NCBI RefSeq assembly: GCF_004379255.2
Contig: NC_056036.1
Span: 36,780,076 to 36,844,075 of the forward strand
Direction: 5' to 3'
Source: Salvia splendens
Lineage: Eukaryota; Streptophyta; Magnoliopsida; Lamiales; Lamiaceae
DNA: 64,000 nt
The notes under the pieces were generated by a model. It was not told the origin of the DNA. It saw nothing but the letters and a program-made list of their open reading frames with translations, and did no database searches. The number at the start of each line of letters is the position of its first letter. Within the stretch, counting starts at the first letter, position 1. Shown in pieces: positions 51,525 to 62,491 of this stretch. Made by a program: the position numbers and the translations under genes.

Positions 51525-51711
51525 CTCACTCCGTCTCACAAGAATATGCACTTTATAATTTTGGAAACTCTTTTATCTCTAATGAGGTGAGACTCATTCT
51601 CCACTAACAATACTTTAATTACCTTTTCTCTCTACTTCTCTCTTACTTTATCAATTTCGCATTAAAACTCGTGCCGAACCCAAAATGCTTATTCTTTGAG
51701 GACAGATGGAG
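51525..51711. mobile_element. Stowaway-type MITE
   Basis: CTCACTCCGTCTCACAAG on the left, inverted CTCCATCTGTCCTCAAAG on the right, flanked by TA. Confidence 0.78.
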
Positions 51712-52310
51712 TATACTATTATTATTTTTTTAGTATTTTAAAATTGTACTTTTTTTGTTGGATTTTGTTGCTATGAATCTATTGATATTACTGTTAATCA
51801 GATTTTAGGTTTTTAATTAGACTCTTAGTGATCAGATTTAAGGCTTTGCAACTTTTATTAATAAAGAGCAGTTGTTACCAGGTTTTAACCGTGTTATCAG
51901 GTCGTGTTGTTATCGTGTCGTGTTGTTATCGTGTCGTGTTGACCCAAGGTGGTTCGTGTTGTTAATGGGTTCGTGTCGGGTTTGGGTTTGAGGGTAGCAG
52001 ACCGAGTTCGTGTTCGGGTTTGGGGTTTTCTTAACAGATCGTGTTCGTATTTGTCCTTATTGGGTCGTGTCGTTAACAGGTTGACCCGATAATGATCCAA
52101 CATGCACGATTTGCCACCCCTAGTTAAATGTGAACACAGATAGTTCGCATAATCTATTGAAAAAATCTTTGCTCTCTCCGTCGGCCATTATGAGTTCCAG
52201 TTTTTGTCCATAATTAAAATTCCGGTTCATTCAATCTATCACTATAAATAATAAAAATGTGTCACATTTCATTAATTCATTCTACTTACATCTTAGTACT
52301 ATAAAATATA

Positions 52311-52570
52311 CTCCCTCCGTCCCTGAAATTTTATCACATTTTTCTCTTTCCGTCCGTCCCACAAAATTTATCACATTTCACCTTTTACTATTTTTGGTAA
52401 TGGACCCCACATTCCATTAACTTATTCTCACTCACATTTTATTATAAAACTATTAGTACTTTAAAAGTAGGACCCATATCCTACCATTTTTTTCAACTCA
52501 CTCTCCATTACATTTCTTTAAAACTCGTGCCCTCGGTCAAACTGTGACAAAATTTAGGGGACAGAGGGAG
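52311..52570. mobile_element. Stowaway-type MITE
   Basis: CTCCCTCCGTCCCTGAAATT on the left, inverted CTCCCTCTGTCCCCTAAATT on the right, flanked by TA. Confidence 0.87.
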
Positions 52571-52572
52571 TA

Positions 52573-53036
52573 AAAAAATACTTATACTCCATTTCATGTC
52601 TTTTTCAGTATTGAGGTATTACATATTTGTTGATCACAACATCATTTACTTAATAGTCAATGTGAAATTTTATTTAAATTTTTAATTTAATAAACAAAAA
52701 AATGTTGAATATGAACACAATTTTTTATTTTTATTAAACACATAATTTAAATTAGTGGAATTGGAAAGTTTGCCGACTTAGAACTTGCAACCACTTAAAA
52801 ATAATTTTAACTAATCGAAAATAGACGAGTATCAAGTTCAAAATCTATATGACAGTGTTGCTTTGCCATCGAACTTAGATACATATATAATCTATTTTCG
52901 ATGCCATAATGTCAATTTTAATTTGGTTGGTAGGAAATTTCAAATTACACTAATTTACATAGTTCCACAATCGATTAACGTTGATAACGTAATTATTTGA
53001 AAATAACTAAAACACAAAATGATTACAAAAGATGGA
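52573..53036. other. AT-rich gap downstream of the kinase pseudogene
   Basis: No gene or clear repeat seen. Confidence 0.6.
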
Positions 53037-54570
53037 CTAAAATGTCTTAACCGAGTAGGAAGAATCATCGGTGAGAGAGGAAGAATCATCGGTGAGAGAG
53101 GAAGAATCCACGGCGGCGCTCACCTTCTCTACTTCTTCCACCACCTCCTCCATCTCCGGCCTCTTCTCCGGCAGCTTCTCACAACACTTCATGCCGAGCT
53201 GCAGCAGCCTCAGCATCAACTGGTTGGCGCCCCTATTCACCACGATCTCCGGGTCGAATATCTCCGCCGTCCACTCCTCCCTCACCGCCCTATTCACCCA
53301 CCCGCACAGCTCCACGCCGTTTGTCCCGGGCGGCGCCGAGTGCGCCGGTATCCGCCTCGTCAGGAGCTCGAACACGAGGCAGCCGTAGCTCCAGACGTCG
53401 GATTTCTTGGAGATGCGCTTGTGGAGCTGGTACTCGGGGGTTTTGAAGCAGACCATGCGATCGGCGCCGTGACTAGGGACGTCAGCCAGTAGTCGCACAC
53501 CAGCGCCTCCTCCTTCTAGTTCAGAAGCACGTTCGAGGATTTCAGGTTACCGTGCGGCGCTGTGGTGTCGCTAGGCCCGCTGTGGCGGTGGAGTTTCTCC
53601 AGCGCCCTCGCGACGCCACGCGCGCGGCGGCGAGACGGGAGCTCCACCGGAAGGGGACCCGCTCCCTCGTGCCCCGCCCTCCTGCTCCACCATTAATTTT
53701 GTTACTCCATTTTATACCAAGATTGATTATACTAATGCATACTAAATAAAGTAATAACTTAATTATTAATTAGAAAATTGCAAAATATATATTAAAATTA
53801 ATTAGAAATTCTGATTGAATTCGTGATCGTAATAATCTTAAAACTATGGTAATACACATTAAATTAAATTGTATAAAACTTATTAAGAATTGAAAAAATT
53901 ACTAAAGACGATTGAACAAATTAAAATTTACAGTAAGATTTAATTTTATTTTTAATATTATAAAACTGACCAAAACTTCGAACAAATTTCGTGATTTGAA
54001 TAGGTATATTTCTAATATAAAAATAAAACTCTAAGGCCAAGACTGATATGGATATATAATGGACAAAGCCTAATAAGAAAAGAGTGAACTGCATAAAATA
54101 ACCCTGACCTTTTCAAAAGTTTCACTCCAGACCTCTGACTAAAAAAAATATCGCCACATGCCTCTGACCTAAACCATCATCACAAATGAGGTTTTTCGGA
54201 CCAAAATGCCCTTCAGCCCTAAAAGGGCTTTTTTGTCATATCACCATGGGTCTGCATTGGCGGCCCTGTATCCCACCTGCCACACTGCCTGATTTGACGG
54301 GCCGCACGTCAGATGTGTCTCAGTAATGATGGTGCTACAGTGGCAGTTCAAACGACCATTCCACACGATGGCGGCCACGTATTCAGGACACCCTGTGTGA
54401 ATTATGAAATAAGTTTCAAAAATTTCACATACCATTTTTTCGGCCTTCCATCGTCTACCCGCCTAAAAGTCTAACAAAATTATAACCATTGTGAAACCCA
54501 ACAATTCTCAACATTGTTTTCATCTTCATTGTATCTGCACTCTCCCCGCTGTGAAAACTATCTTGCATGA

Positions 54571-56443
54571 ATGGCGCCTAAACGGAAGCGCGGTGAATCG
54601 TCGTCACGCCGTCGAAGCAAACCCACACCCCCGCCATCGCCACCATACCGCCGACCACCACCAGTGGTCATAGATGTGGAAGAAGAAACCTGGGATATCC
54701 GAGATCCTGACCTGGAGTTTTTCGTCCCAGAGGATGAATACAGTAAGTGAACTTTTAATCCTCTGGTTGTGATTTACTCTTACAAAATTGATTTTGTGTG
54801 AATATATTTTTGATCATCCGGATACTGATTTTGTTATTCAGGCTCCACAAATGTATTTTCGTTGTGTATTTATTTTTGAGTGATTTGTTCTGTGCGCTTA
54901 TTGTCCGCCTTAATAGGGGATGCACCTGGAAGGTTTTCAATTGCTTTCCATCATGGAGGTTCATTCTTCAGTATGAATGATGCGAAAAAGTATGTTGGTG
55001 GGCATTTGACGTACTTCGATCTCTGTAACATAGAAAAATTCCAGCTTATAGACCTCTCGAGCATGGTACTAAAGCTGAAGTATGATAGGAAGATTATATG
55101 TGAGTTCTATTACTGTGATCTGAAGTACAGTCATGAGTGCACAGGGGTTTTAATCGGAGGCCCGTTGTTGCCCATTGTCGAGGAAACACATCTGCAGGAT
55201 TTCCTCAAAGTGGCGTCTACAACGACAAAGTTAGTTCACATCTACGTTGTGGAGATAACCCGGGCTCAAGCCATACTGAAAAAAATGAAGGATGAGGCGC
55301 AAGAGCTTCTTAATTTAAGGGCTTGTAAACCCCCCGGAGTCATCATTGAAGAGATTGAGGAAGCCACACCGAATGTGCAAAGGCAAAAGCCTAGACCGAA
55401 GAGGAGGCAACGGTCTCAGTTTCAAGGGCAACGGCATGAGCCTTTAATGATTTGCTGGTATTCTAGGGATGTTGTGATATAATCCTGAACAATATATGTG
55501 AAACCTTTAATTCGAAGATAGCAATTGCTCGGGAGTTGGCCATTGTCACCATGCTGGAGGAGATCCGGACAAGTCAGATGGAGAGGATACAGATTAAAGG
55601 CCAATGGATCAACACATACGATCACCCATTGCCGCCCGTTATCAAAGAGATAGTGGATAAGTATTTGACGAGGGCTTCTTCTTAGAGATCAACTTGGAAC
55701 GGAGAGGCTTCGTACCAAGTGTCGGGACCGTCAGACCAGTATGTAGTGAACATGCGTGACTTTACTTGCTCTTGCAGATTATGGCAGCTGACTGGGATCC
55801 CATGCACTCACGCCATCGCAACAATCAACAAGAATGGGAAGGATGTAGCAGACTATATATCCCGCTACTATTTACGGTCCACTATGACGCTTCTGTACGA
55901 GAATGTCCTCTACCCAATCAATGGGATGGGTAATTGGCCGAAGTCTTCAGATGTTGGATTTGAACTGGCACCCCCGAGGACAAAGCGACAACGTGGACGG
56001 CCAAAGAAACTGAGGCGTGAAGAACCCCAGGTTCGTCAACATGCGAATGGATCAGAGTCTCTGAGACAAATCTATGTAGTCAGGTGTCGTCGGTGCGGAC
56101 AAGATGGGCATAACCGAAGAACATGCACTAATGATCCCCGCGTAGATGCCCGAACCGAGGTTGGCCAGAGTTCACAGCCCAGTGAGACCAATACGCCAAC
56201 CACGACGGACGGCGGTGACAGGCCTGCGGCGTCCAACCTGGAGGTATTTGTCAAGATCTCTTTTCATTTCATAAACATTGCAAGTAGTATTCAAGAGCAA
56301 CCTTACACTTTTAGAACCCTAAAATCAAGACAATTTGAACTGTTTATTGTTTGTTGTAGACCAATACGACTGTTCCAAGGCCTAGCACACGCCGGATCAG
56401 GACACAACCGCAGCGCTGTGGCCGTCGAGGGGATCGGGATTGA
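54571..56443 (+). pseudogene. mudrA-like transposase lacking its catalytic core
   Basis: Exon 1 (54571-54742) starts MAPKRKRGESSSRRRSK, with basic, proline and acidic stretches. The intron ends at 54917. Exon 2 runs DAPGRFSIAFHHGGSFFS, KYVGGHLTYFDLCNIEKF and IKKMKDEA-type N-terminal blocks up to about 55440. The reading frame is then lost (stop at 55480-55482). Sequence resumes with the C-terminal side: NICETFNSKIAIARELA, QYVVNMRDFTCSCRLWQLTG, IPCTHAIATI (SWIM zinc finger CxC...CxH), an AT-hook KRQRGRPKK and a CCHC knuckle CRRCGQDGHNRRTC. A last small exon (56360-56443) follows an intron. The DDE catalytic region expected between the halves is gone, and a stop near 55683 breaks the second half. 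Confidence 0.88.
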
Positions 56444-57012
56444 ATACACGATCTTGTCTAGTTTGGGAACCTTAAAATGGGAGAAAATGGTGTTGGTTTT
56501 TTTCGGTGTTTTGTAAACAATGGTATCTGGTATCTTGTATTTGCTACGCATGTGGTATCTTCAAGGCTTTTTTGTCAAACATTACTCAGATTTCACCTAC
56601 GGTGGTTGTTATAGATCATCGTGATAATGCACTTGTATTTGCTATGCATGTTATGGATCCAACATTATGACCGATTTTTTTGGGGATATGCTAAAGGAGA
56701 AGGCCCTTGTACTGCATATGTCAACTATGTACGTATGGTGGTATTTCGGAGAAAGTTTTCAACGTGGTGTGTTATTTCAACTAAAGTGTTGTGCGCATTG
56801 TGGTATTTCATCATAAGATGCGTACTTCATTGGTGATTAACTAAAACTATAACTAAAACTTGAAATGTTTAGCTACAATATTCAAATGTTTAGTACCTAC
56901 CTAGGCGGGAACCCCATTCGACTGTGTGAAACTTATTGTTGGGATATACTTACATTAGAAATTCAAATGTTTAGAAAAATTCCCATCATATTGGAAGAAA
57001 AAAGTGTTGCCA

Positions 57013-57483
57013 TCACATTAGAAAAATAATTACAAAGCAAAAAAATAATATTACAATTTTCAGCATTCGGGACGTTTTTTTGGTTCTAAAAATTTCTAAA
57101 TGAAGACCTGCACACTCCTCGGTCTTCAACCTCAATTTTCGCTTAAGATCTTCACATTCGTCACTTTTCAACCGGAGTTTGTCTTCAAGCTCACCATGAG
57201 CAACACTCTTGCATCGGAGTTGTTCTTCAAACCTGTCTCGTTCGAGCTTGATTCGTTGAAAGTAAGAGTCTTGGCTTGGCGATAGACCCGAATCAAACCA
57301 ACGGAAGAAACGACAATCATCGTCCTTCCAGAATGGACACCGATAGTAACGGCGGCCAGGATTGGCCGTCGTCCTTGACGTCACAAGCTCAGCCGCGACA
57401 TCGTGACTACAGAGAACAACAGGTGGACGAGGCCATTCCCAATTCCAACTTGAGCCGAACGACTGCGAACTTGAAGACGACAT
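57013..57483 (-). CDS. GRF-type zinc-finger protein encoded by the MULE
   Basis: An intact 156-aa frame starting MSSSSSQSFGSSWNWEW. Residues about 25-65 have the GRF zinc-finger pattern: LCSHDVAAEL, then NPGRRYYRCPFW, then DCRFFRWFD (C-x-H...C...C). Residues about 75-130 form a coiled coil with heptad-like repeats (LKRKLRLKTEECAGL), and the C-terminus is a hydrophobic segment (IVILFFCFVIIFLM), possibly a tail anchor. GRF fingers bind DNA or RNA in other proteins. The gene converges on the transposase, with its promoter likely in the right TIR, like the two-gene layout of maize MuDR. The function in transposition is unknown. Confidence 0.75.
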   Translation of the reverse strand: MSSSSSQSFGSSWNWEWPRPPVVLCSHDVAAELVTSRTTANPGRRYYRCPFWKDDDCRFFRWFDSGLSPSQDSYFQRIKLERDRFEEQLRCKSVAHGELEDKLRLKSDECEDLKRKLRLKTEECAGLHLEIFRTKKTSRMLKIVILFFCFVIIFLM

Positions 57484-58956
57484 TCAATAGCCACCTGAAT
57501 TGGAAATTCAAACCCAAACAAAATGTCATTATTTATGAAATTACTTTCCACAAAAAATTGCACCCCAAAGCAGAACACACATAACCCTTAAATTGAAAAA
57601 TGAACTGACATAAGCCGAACACGCATCAGACGAAATAAAATGGGGGATGAATGAATTGAGGTCAGAGAATATAACATAATTTCATATCCTTAAAATGTAG
57701 AGGAAATTACAAACCTCGACCCAGCCAAACAACCAAAAACGACGAAGAAACTGAATGTCGACCTAATGTGAGAGAATGAAATGAAGTGAGAGAAATAAAG
57801 TGGGAGAAGAGAACAAGATAAATTCATTCAAACTATAATGAACACCACAGTATGTGGAACATCACATTTGAGTTGTCACTTTTGCAGCCTATTGTCTGCA
57901 AAAGTGACCATGACGGCAGAGTAGGCCTGCAAATTGACTGAAATTGACTGAAATGCCCTTCAAGGTATAAGGCCCTTTTAGTCCGAAAAATGGCTACAAA
58001 TATCTCATTTGTGATTATGGTTTAGGTCAGAGGTATGTGGCGATATTTTTTTTAGTCAGAGGTCTGGAGTGAAACTTTTGAAAAGGTCAGGGTTATTTTA
58101 TGCAGTTCACTCATAAGAAAAAATTAGCTTCATATTTCACGTATTACTCCTCTTTTGGATATAATTGAAATAGGTGGTTAAATCAGAACCGATGGCTACC
58201 TGAAAGAAGACCGATGACCGCCGATTCAAACTTGTTGGCCATAGTTTTGGGCGAACTTATTATTGAAACCATAACTAGGCGCTCTAGTTTCAGTTCCAAA
58301 ATTTTCGAACGGTAAACCAATGGTTTGTTTCAGGTCAGAAAAAATGATAGTTTTGAATCGAACCTCAACTATCAATTTTGGTTACTCAACTATCAATTTT
58401 GGTTAAAAATTGGAACCGCAAGAACCATTCAGGGGCCTAACCATATTCCACGAAACCGAAACCGACGGTTTCTAGCTGAGCAACATCACTAGATTGAAAT
58501 GAGTCACACAAATAAAAACAGTAACACACATTTATTCTACCTAGAACTTATAAAATAAGATTGGTTTAACCCTAATAACACAGTTTAATTTGTAAGATAA
58601 CAAGATTACCATGAAGTCGATTGAAGAGATTCCCATGCGGTAGAAAACGGTAGAGAAAAAGCCTATGTTCACCCTTGGAGTGATAATAAGCAAGAAGCGG
58701 CAACAAATTGGGGTGTCTGATCGCAGCAATCCCTCTCACTTCTCTCACAAACTCCTCACTGCTCAAAGGCTTCAAATCAACAAGCCGCTTCACCACCACC
58801 GCCTCTCCGCTCTCCGTCAACGCCTTATAGCTCCCTTTCCCCAATCCTTCGGCCGAAGCCCTCAGCAGATCATCCAACCCCGGCTCCGGCCTGCTTCCTC
58901 CATCATCCACGAACACCAGCTTCTCGTCCCCTCCTCCGGGGCTCCTCCTCTCCAGG

Positions 58957-60030
58957 CAGTGGCGGACATAGTAAGAGAGAATGGAGGGCTTAAGCCCCTG
59001 CCAACAAATTAATTTCTTCTCTTTTTTCTACTTCAAAACTTTTTGTAAATTTCAAAAGCAAGCTTCAGCCCATGCCAAGATAGTGCAATTAAAGAATAAA
59101 TCAACAAAAATTTATTGGTAGGAAGGGCTGAATTGAACCTGCAAATTGAAAACTTACTGGGAAAAATAAAGAAATAAAATGGCCGACCAACGTCTGAAGG
59201 AAGAAGATGACCATCAATATAGGATTATTATATTATATTATTGATTGTTGTGCCTATTAAATTTATTGACTTTACCAAATAATTCCACTTTCAAAAAACT
59301 ACTATATCTATTTTATTTCTATAAGTGATTAATTCACTAAAAAAAAACCGTAAACTGGTATATAAATGATAAATCACATTAATTGACTAAAAAAACAATC
59401 GAGGTCGATCAAATAGTTTGTGGGAAATTTAGTGGCTCAACTTTTTAGCCAATATTGATTTAAATTCAGTTTTCATCATGATTTTTCTTTTTATTCAATT
59501 ATGTAAACATTAATTTTTTATAATTCTTTATATTTATTTTATTATTGAAATATGAGAATACAATACAAAAAATAAGCATCGGACGTGTAATAGTATAATT
59601 CATATAAAGTTGTATAATTTATTAAAAAATTATAATTTATGATTATTTTGCTTGACTTTAAAATATTAGGTTTAAAATTTTTATGCTGGGTTAGAATTAA
59701 GTTATTTAAGTTGAATATTTTGAAGTAGATTCAAATTATATTTACACTCTTCAGAAAATATATAATTCAATCCATGAAAATACATAAATACTATCAAACA
59801 ATAACAAATATAAATACAACATGAATCGCTTTAATATATTGCTTAAAGCGAAATTTCTTTCTAGAAATGAGATTGTATATGGTGTTCTATTCAAAGTTAA
59901 ATTAAGAAAGAAAAAAATAGAGATGATGTCAAAAAGAAAACAAGTCATCTTAAATGGATAATGGGAAATAGTACTATTTTTCATATACTAGTGAAGCCCC
60001 TGCCAAGAATTTTTTCTGCGTCCGCCACTG
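58957..60030. mobile_element. hAT-type non-autonomous element in the kinase juxtamembrane exon
   Basis: The left end CAGTGGCGGACATAG and inverted right end CAGTGGCGGACGCAG both continue with AGCCCCTGCCAA-type subterminal repeats. The 8-bp flanks TCTCCAGG (58949-58956) and TCACCATG (60031-60038) agree at six positions, consistent with an aged 8-bp duplication. No transposase ORF is present; the interior is AT-rich. Confidence 0.72.
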
Positions 60031-60189
60031 TCACCATGATCGTGCTGCTCTCTGTCTTGACGAGGCGGGACCACCACGCCCTGCGCCTTTGCAGCCGCGG
60101 CGGCTCTCTTGAGCTTGGCGTATTTCTTGTAGTATATGATGAGGAGGAAGAGGATGACGATGAGCTCTCTCTGAAGATTGTCCTACTCA

Positions 60190-60665
60190 CGCGCCTTTGC
60201 TCGGGCCGACTTCGTTCGATTGTAACCTTAGCAATCCTCACCCAAAAAGTGCGAACACTTTGCCCAAAACCGATAATCGGATCCTCTGAGACATCAACAA
60301 AACACCTAGCAACCATCTTCGACCCCCTGATTGAATCATTCTTCCCGCCCATCACATTAGCCTTCACATTGTGTTTGCCCTTGCCCTTTGTTTGGGAACC
60401 AGACGCGATCTCTTCCTCGAAGGAAGAAGTGGGCCCCATATCCGAAATCTCGTAGTCATCTAGGTTGATTCAAGATGCGTCACTACTTGGAATACCGAAA
60501 TCTAGGAGTGGTATTTGCGTGGCTGGAACCTGGGTGTCCGGAGGAGATGGTGTTGGTGCTGGCTGAAATGGTGGAATATTATTCCACGTATTCACGTTGT
60601 TTAGGCCCAACTCAAAGCATTAGCCATGGCCATGAACGCGGTTTGAGCATTTGGATCCATTTCCG
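60190..60665 (-). pseudogene. PIF/Harbinger ORF1-type Myb/SANT protein remnant
   Basis: Minus-strand reading gives EMDPNAQTAFMAMANALS, FQPAPTPSPPDTQ, then a stop near 60475, DYEISDMGPTSSFEEEIA and KMVARCFVDVSEDPIIGFGQ with SVRTFWVRIAKV. This is the trihelix/Myb-like helper protein common in plant Harbinger-type elements and their domesticated relatives. It is broken and joins the kinase membrane-helix piece near 60190-60230, so an old insertion or rearrangement probably replaced the kinase ectodomain. Confidence 0.65.
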
Positions 60666-60720
60666 GAAAATTTTTAGAGCGAGTATGAAAATCAGAGGTG
60701 TGAAAAATGAAATGAAGTTG

Positions 60721-60930
60721 TAGGTATCCCAAGGTAGTTGGGGCATTTTTTTGAGCACGAGATTTAAGAAATTGATGTATTAAAGATAAAAGTTGAGAGA
60801 GTAAAATAAAATAGATGAAAAGAGAGTATAGTATGAGAGAGGAAAAAGTTTTTATCAAAAAAAGGAAATTACTTAACTACCTTAAGACAATCTCAAAGGA
60901 ATACTACACAACTACCTTGAGACGGAGGGA
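60721..60930. mobile_element. Stowaway-type MITE with damaged left end
   Basis: The right end CAACTACCTTGAGACGGAGGGAG is mirrored by TATCCCAAGGTAGTTG on the left. The outermost left bases are lost. Confidence 0.55.
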
Positions 60931-60943
60931 GTATACTAATATA

Positions 60944-61859
60944 CTCTCTCCGTCCCTGAAAATTTGTCACTTATTTCCACTTTCGTACGTCCCTAAAAAT
61001 TTGTCACATTTCACTTTTACATCATTTTTTGTAGTAGACACCACATTCCACTTAGGGCTGGCAATTTTTTATCTGTCACGATAATCCAACACTAATCCGC
61101 ACGAAGTTAACCCGACACGAACACGCACGTTTAGGATTTGGGTCCTTATCGAGTTAACCCAATAAGAACCCGAAGATAATGGGTTGGCTTGGGTTGGGTC
61201 GGGTCATGTTTGGGTTATCCATTATGATGATTTTTCTTATTTTTATTAATTTAAAAATATTAAACTTTAATTTTAGTTATTTTTATTATTTAAAAAATAT
61301 TATACTATAATTTTAATACTTTAAAAAGTATTATACTTTAAATTTATTAATTAAAAGATTGTAATTATGTTTTATAAATTAAAAAAATTAAAAGATAGTA
61401 ATTATATTTACACTTTTGTTTTATTAAAAAATTAATTATTTTAATTATTTAATTTTAATATTTAGATTTAATATTACTACTATACTTTAATTTTATTCTT
61501 TTGATATAAGAAAATAATTATTTTAATTTTGTAATATCTTATTTTATCGTATAATATCATGTTTTAATCGTATAATAATGTTTTAGTAGTTATCGTGTCG
61601 TGTCAAACTATACTGTATAGTAACTTGCTATCATTAACAGAGGGCCGACTTTTTTTTGGATGACATGATAATCCGCACGAATCCGACACAAATCCGTTGG
61701 GTTGGAACACGATGATTTCGGGTCGGGTTGGGTCGATAACGGATTGACTCGATAACTACCCAACCCGCACGATTTGACAGTCATATTTAACTCACTTTCT
61801 ATTACATTTCTCAAAACCCGTACCAAGTCAAATGATGACAAATTACTAGACAAAGGGAG
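60944..61859. mobile_element. Stowaway-type MITE split by a larger repeat
   Basis: The left half begins CTCTCTCCGTCCCTGAAAAT and the right half ends ACAAATTACTAGACAAAGGGAG. Between them (about 61052-61790) lies a GGGCTGGCAA...ACCCGCACGATTTGACAG element like that at 51143-52124. Confidence 0.62.
61052..61790. mobile_element. GGGCTGGCAA-type repeat element inside the MITE
   Basis: The left end TTAGGGCTGGCAATTTTT and the right end complement ATGACTGTCAAATCGTGC have GGGTCGGGT/CGACACG-rich arms and an AT-rich core. Same family as 51143-52124. Borders are approximate. Confidence 0.5.
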
Positions 61860-61860
61860 T

Positions 61861-62491
61861 CATTTATAATTAAAAAAGAGAGAAATTGAGAGGCGCGGCT
61901 GCTACAATGCAGCCACAAAACCAGCTGCAAGGCCGGCATAGGCTGGCGGCCGAGCCGTCGCACGTCCTGAAGTAGCAATGCTGCCCTGTCTGGCGGCCGA
62001 CCCAATCGTTAAATTGGAAGGAGGAATTGACAAAATGACAAAAAAGTAGAATCATTAATTGGAAAAAAATATGGGGTCATTAGTAAAAGACTTATAAGCC
62101 ATTAATTGCCTTAGGGGCAAGAGGGTCCGTCTAGGCATCTCATTTGGGAATTTTCCTAGTTCTCCCCGAACGTAATTTTTCCAACTTCATAAACACAGGG
62201 CAAAAACATGTAAGGTAAAATTTACATGCAATGCCCATGAGTGGTCAAACATATATACTACTACTAATTTCAAGCAGTAAGTGCTCATCCGCAGTCAAAA
62301 AAGAAAGAAGACTCGGCCCAGTAATCAGAAAATAAACTATAATGTTAGTTCTAAATCCCCAAGATCAGAGGAAAGTGATGGATCCAATTCAGGATGGAGG
62401 GATCATCCTAATTTTAGCTATAGGCCAAGCAGCAGATCACTGTAGATGGAATTTCAACTGTCAGCAAGAAAAAGTGCAGTTACAGAATAGA
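61861..62491. other. Gap and probable 3'UTR of the right-edge gene
   Basis: No ORF with recognisable domains. The part from about 62300 may be 3'UTR of the minus-strand gene at the right edge. Confidence 0.35.

Larger units (their letters stand above)
51143..52124. mobile_element. GGGGTGGCAA-type repeat element with nested MITEs
   Basis: The right end (complement) reads AGGGGTGGCAAATCGTGC, a terminus seen in many plant genomes. The left end resembles TGACAATTTTTGTCACG. Both flanks hold GTGTCGTG/GGGTTCGTG-rich DNA, like the element at about 61052-61790. Two Stowaway MITEs are nested inside (51311-51516 and 51525-51711). Borders are approximate and no target duplication was confirmed. Confidence 0.5.
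54082..58112. mobile_element. 4.0-kb MULE (MuDR type) with 113-bp TIRs and two convergent genes
   Basis: The ends are GAGTGAACTGCATAAAATAA and its exact inverted copy. The TIRs run about 113 bp with roughly two mismatches. The 9-bp duplication ATAAGAAAA is perfect at 54073-54081 and 58113-58121, diagnostic for MULEs. Inside are a plus-strand mudrA-like transposase (54571-56443) with its core deleted and a minus-strand GRF zinc-finger ORF (57483-57013). The element lies in the intron of the kinase pseudogene. The near-perfect TIRs and TSD suggest a fairly recent insertion. Confidence 0.95.
53037..60200 (-). pseudogene. Receptor-like kinase pseudogene split by hAT and MULE insertions
   Basis: Three minus-strand pieces are in order. 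(1) About 60200-60031: a membrane helix (LIVILFLLIIYY) followed by KKYAKLKRAAAAKAQG. (2) 58956-58610: juxtamembrane and N-lobe with LDDLLRASAEGLGKGSYKAL, a VVVKRL lysine and LLPLLAYYHSKGEHRLFLYR, ending at a donor. (3) 53681-53037: C-lobe beginning GRGTRERVPFRWSSRLAAAR, with HGNLKSSNVLLN in place of HRD, then KTPEYQ, KSDVWSYGCLVFELLT and a C-terminal tail. The splice phase LHG|GRG joins pieces 2 and 3. Lesions are a shortened glycine loop, TAG after NVLLN (53518-53516) and a frameshift before KTPEYQ. The family type is the LRR-RLK group with degenerate catalytic motifs. The extracellular LRR part is missing. Confidence 0.8.
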
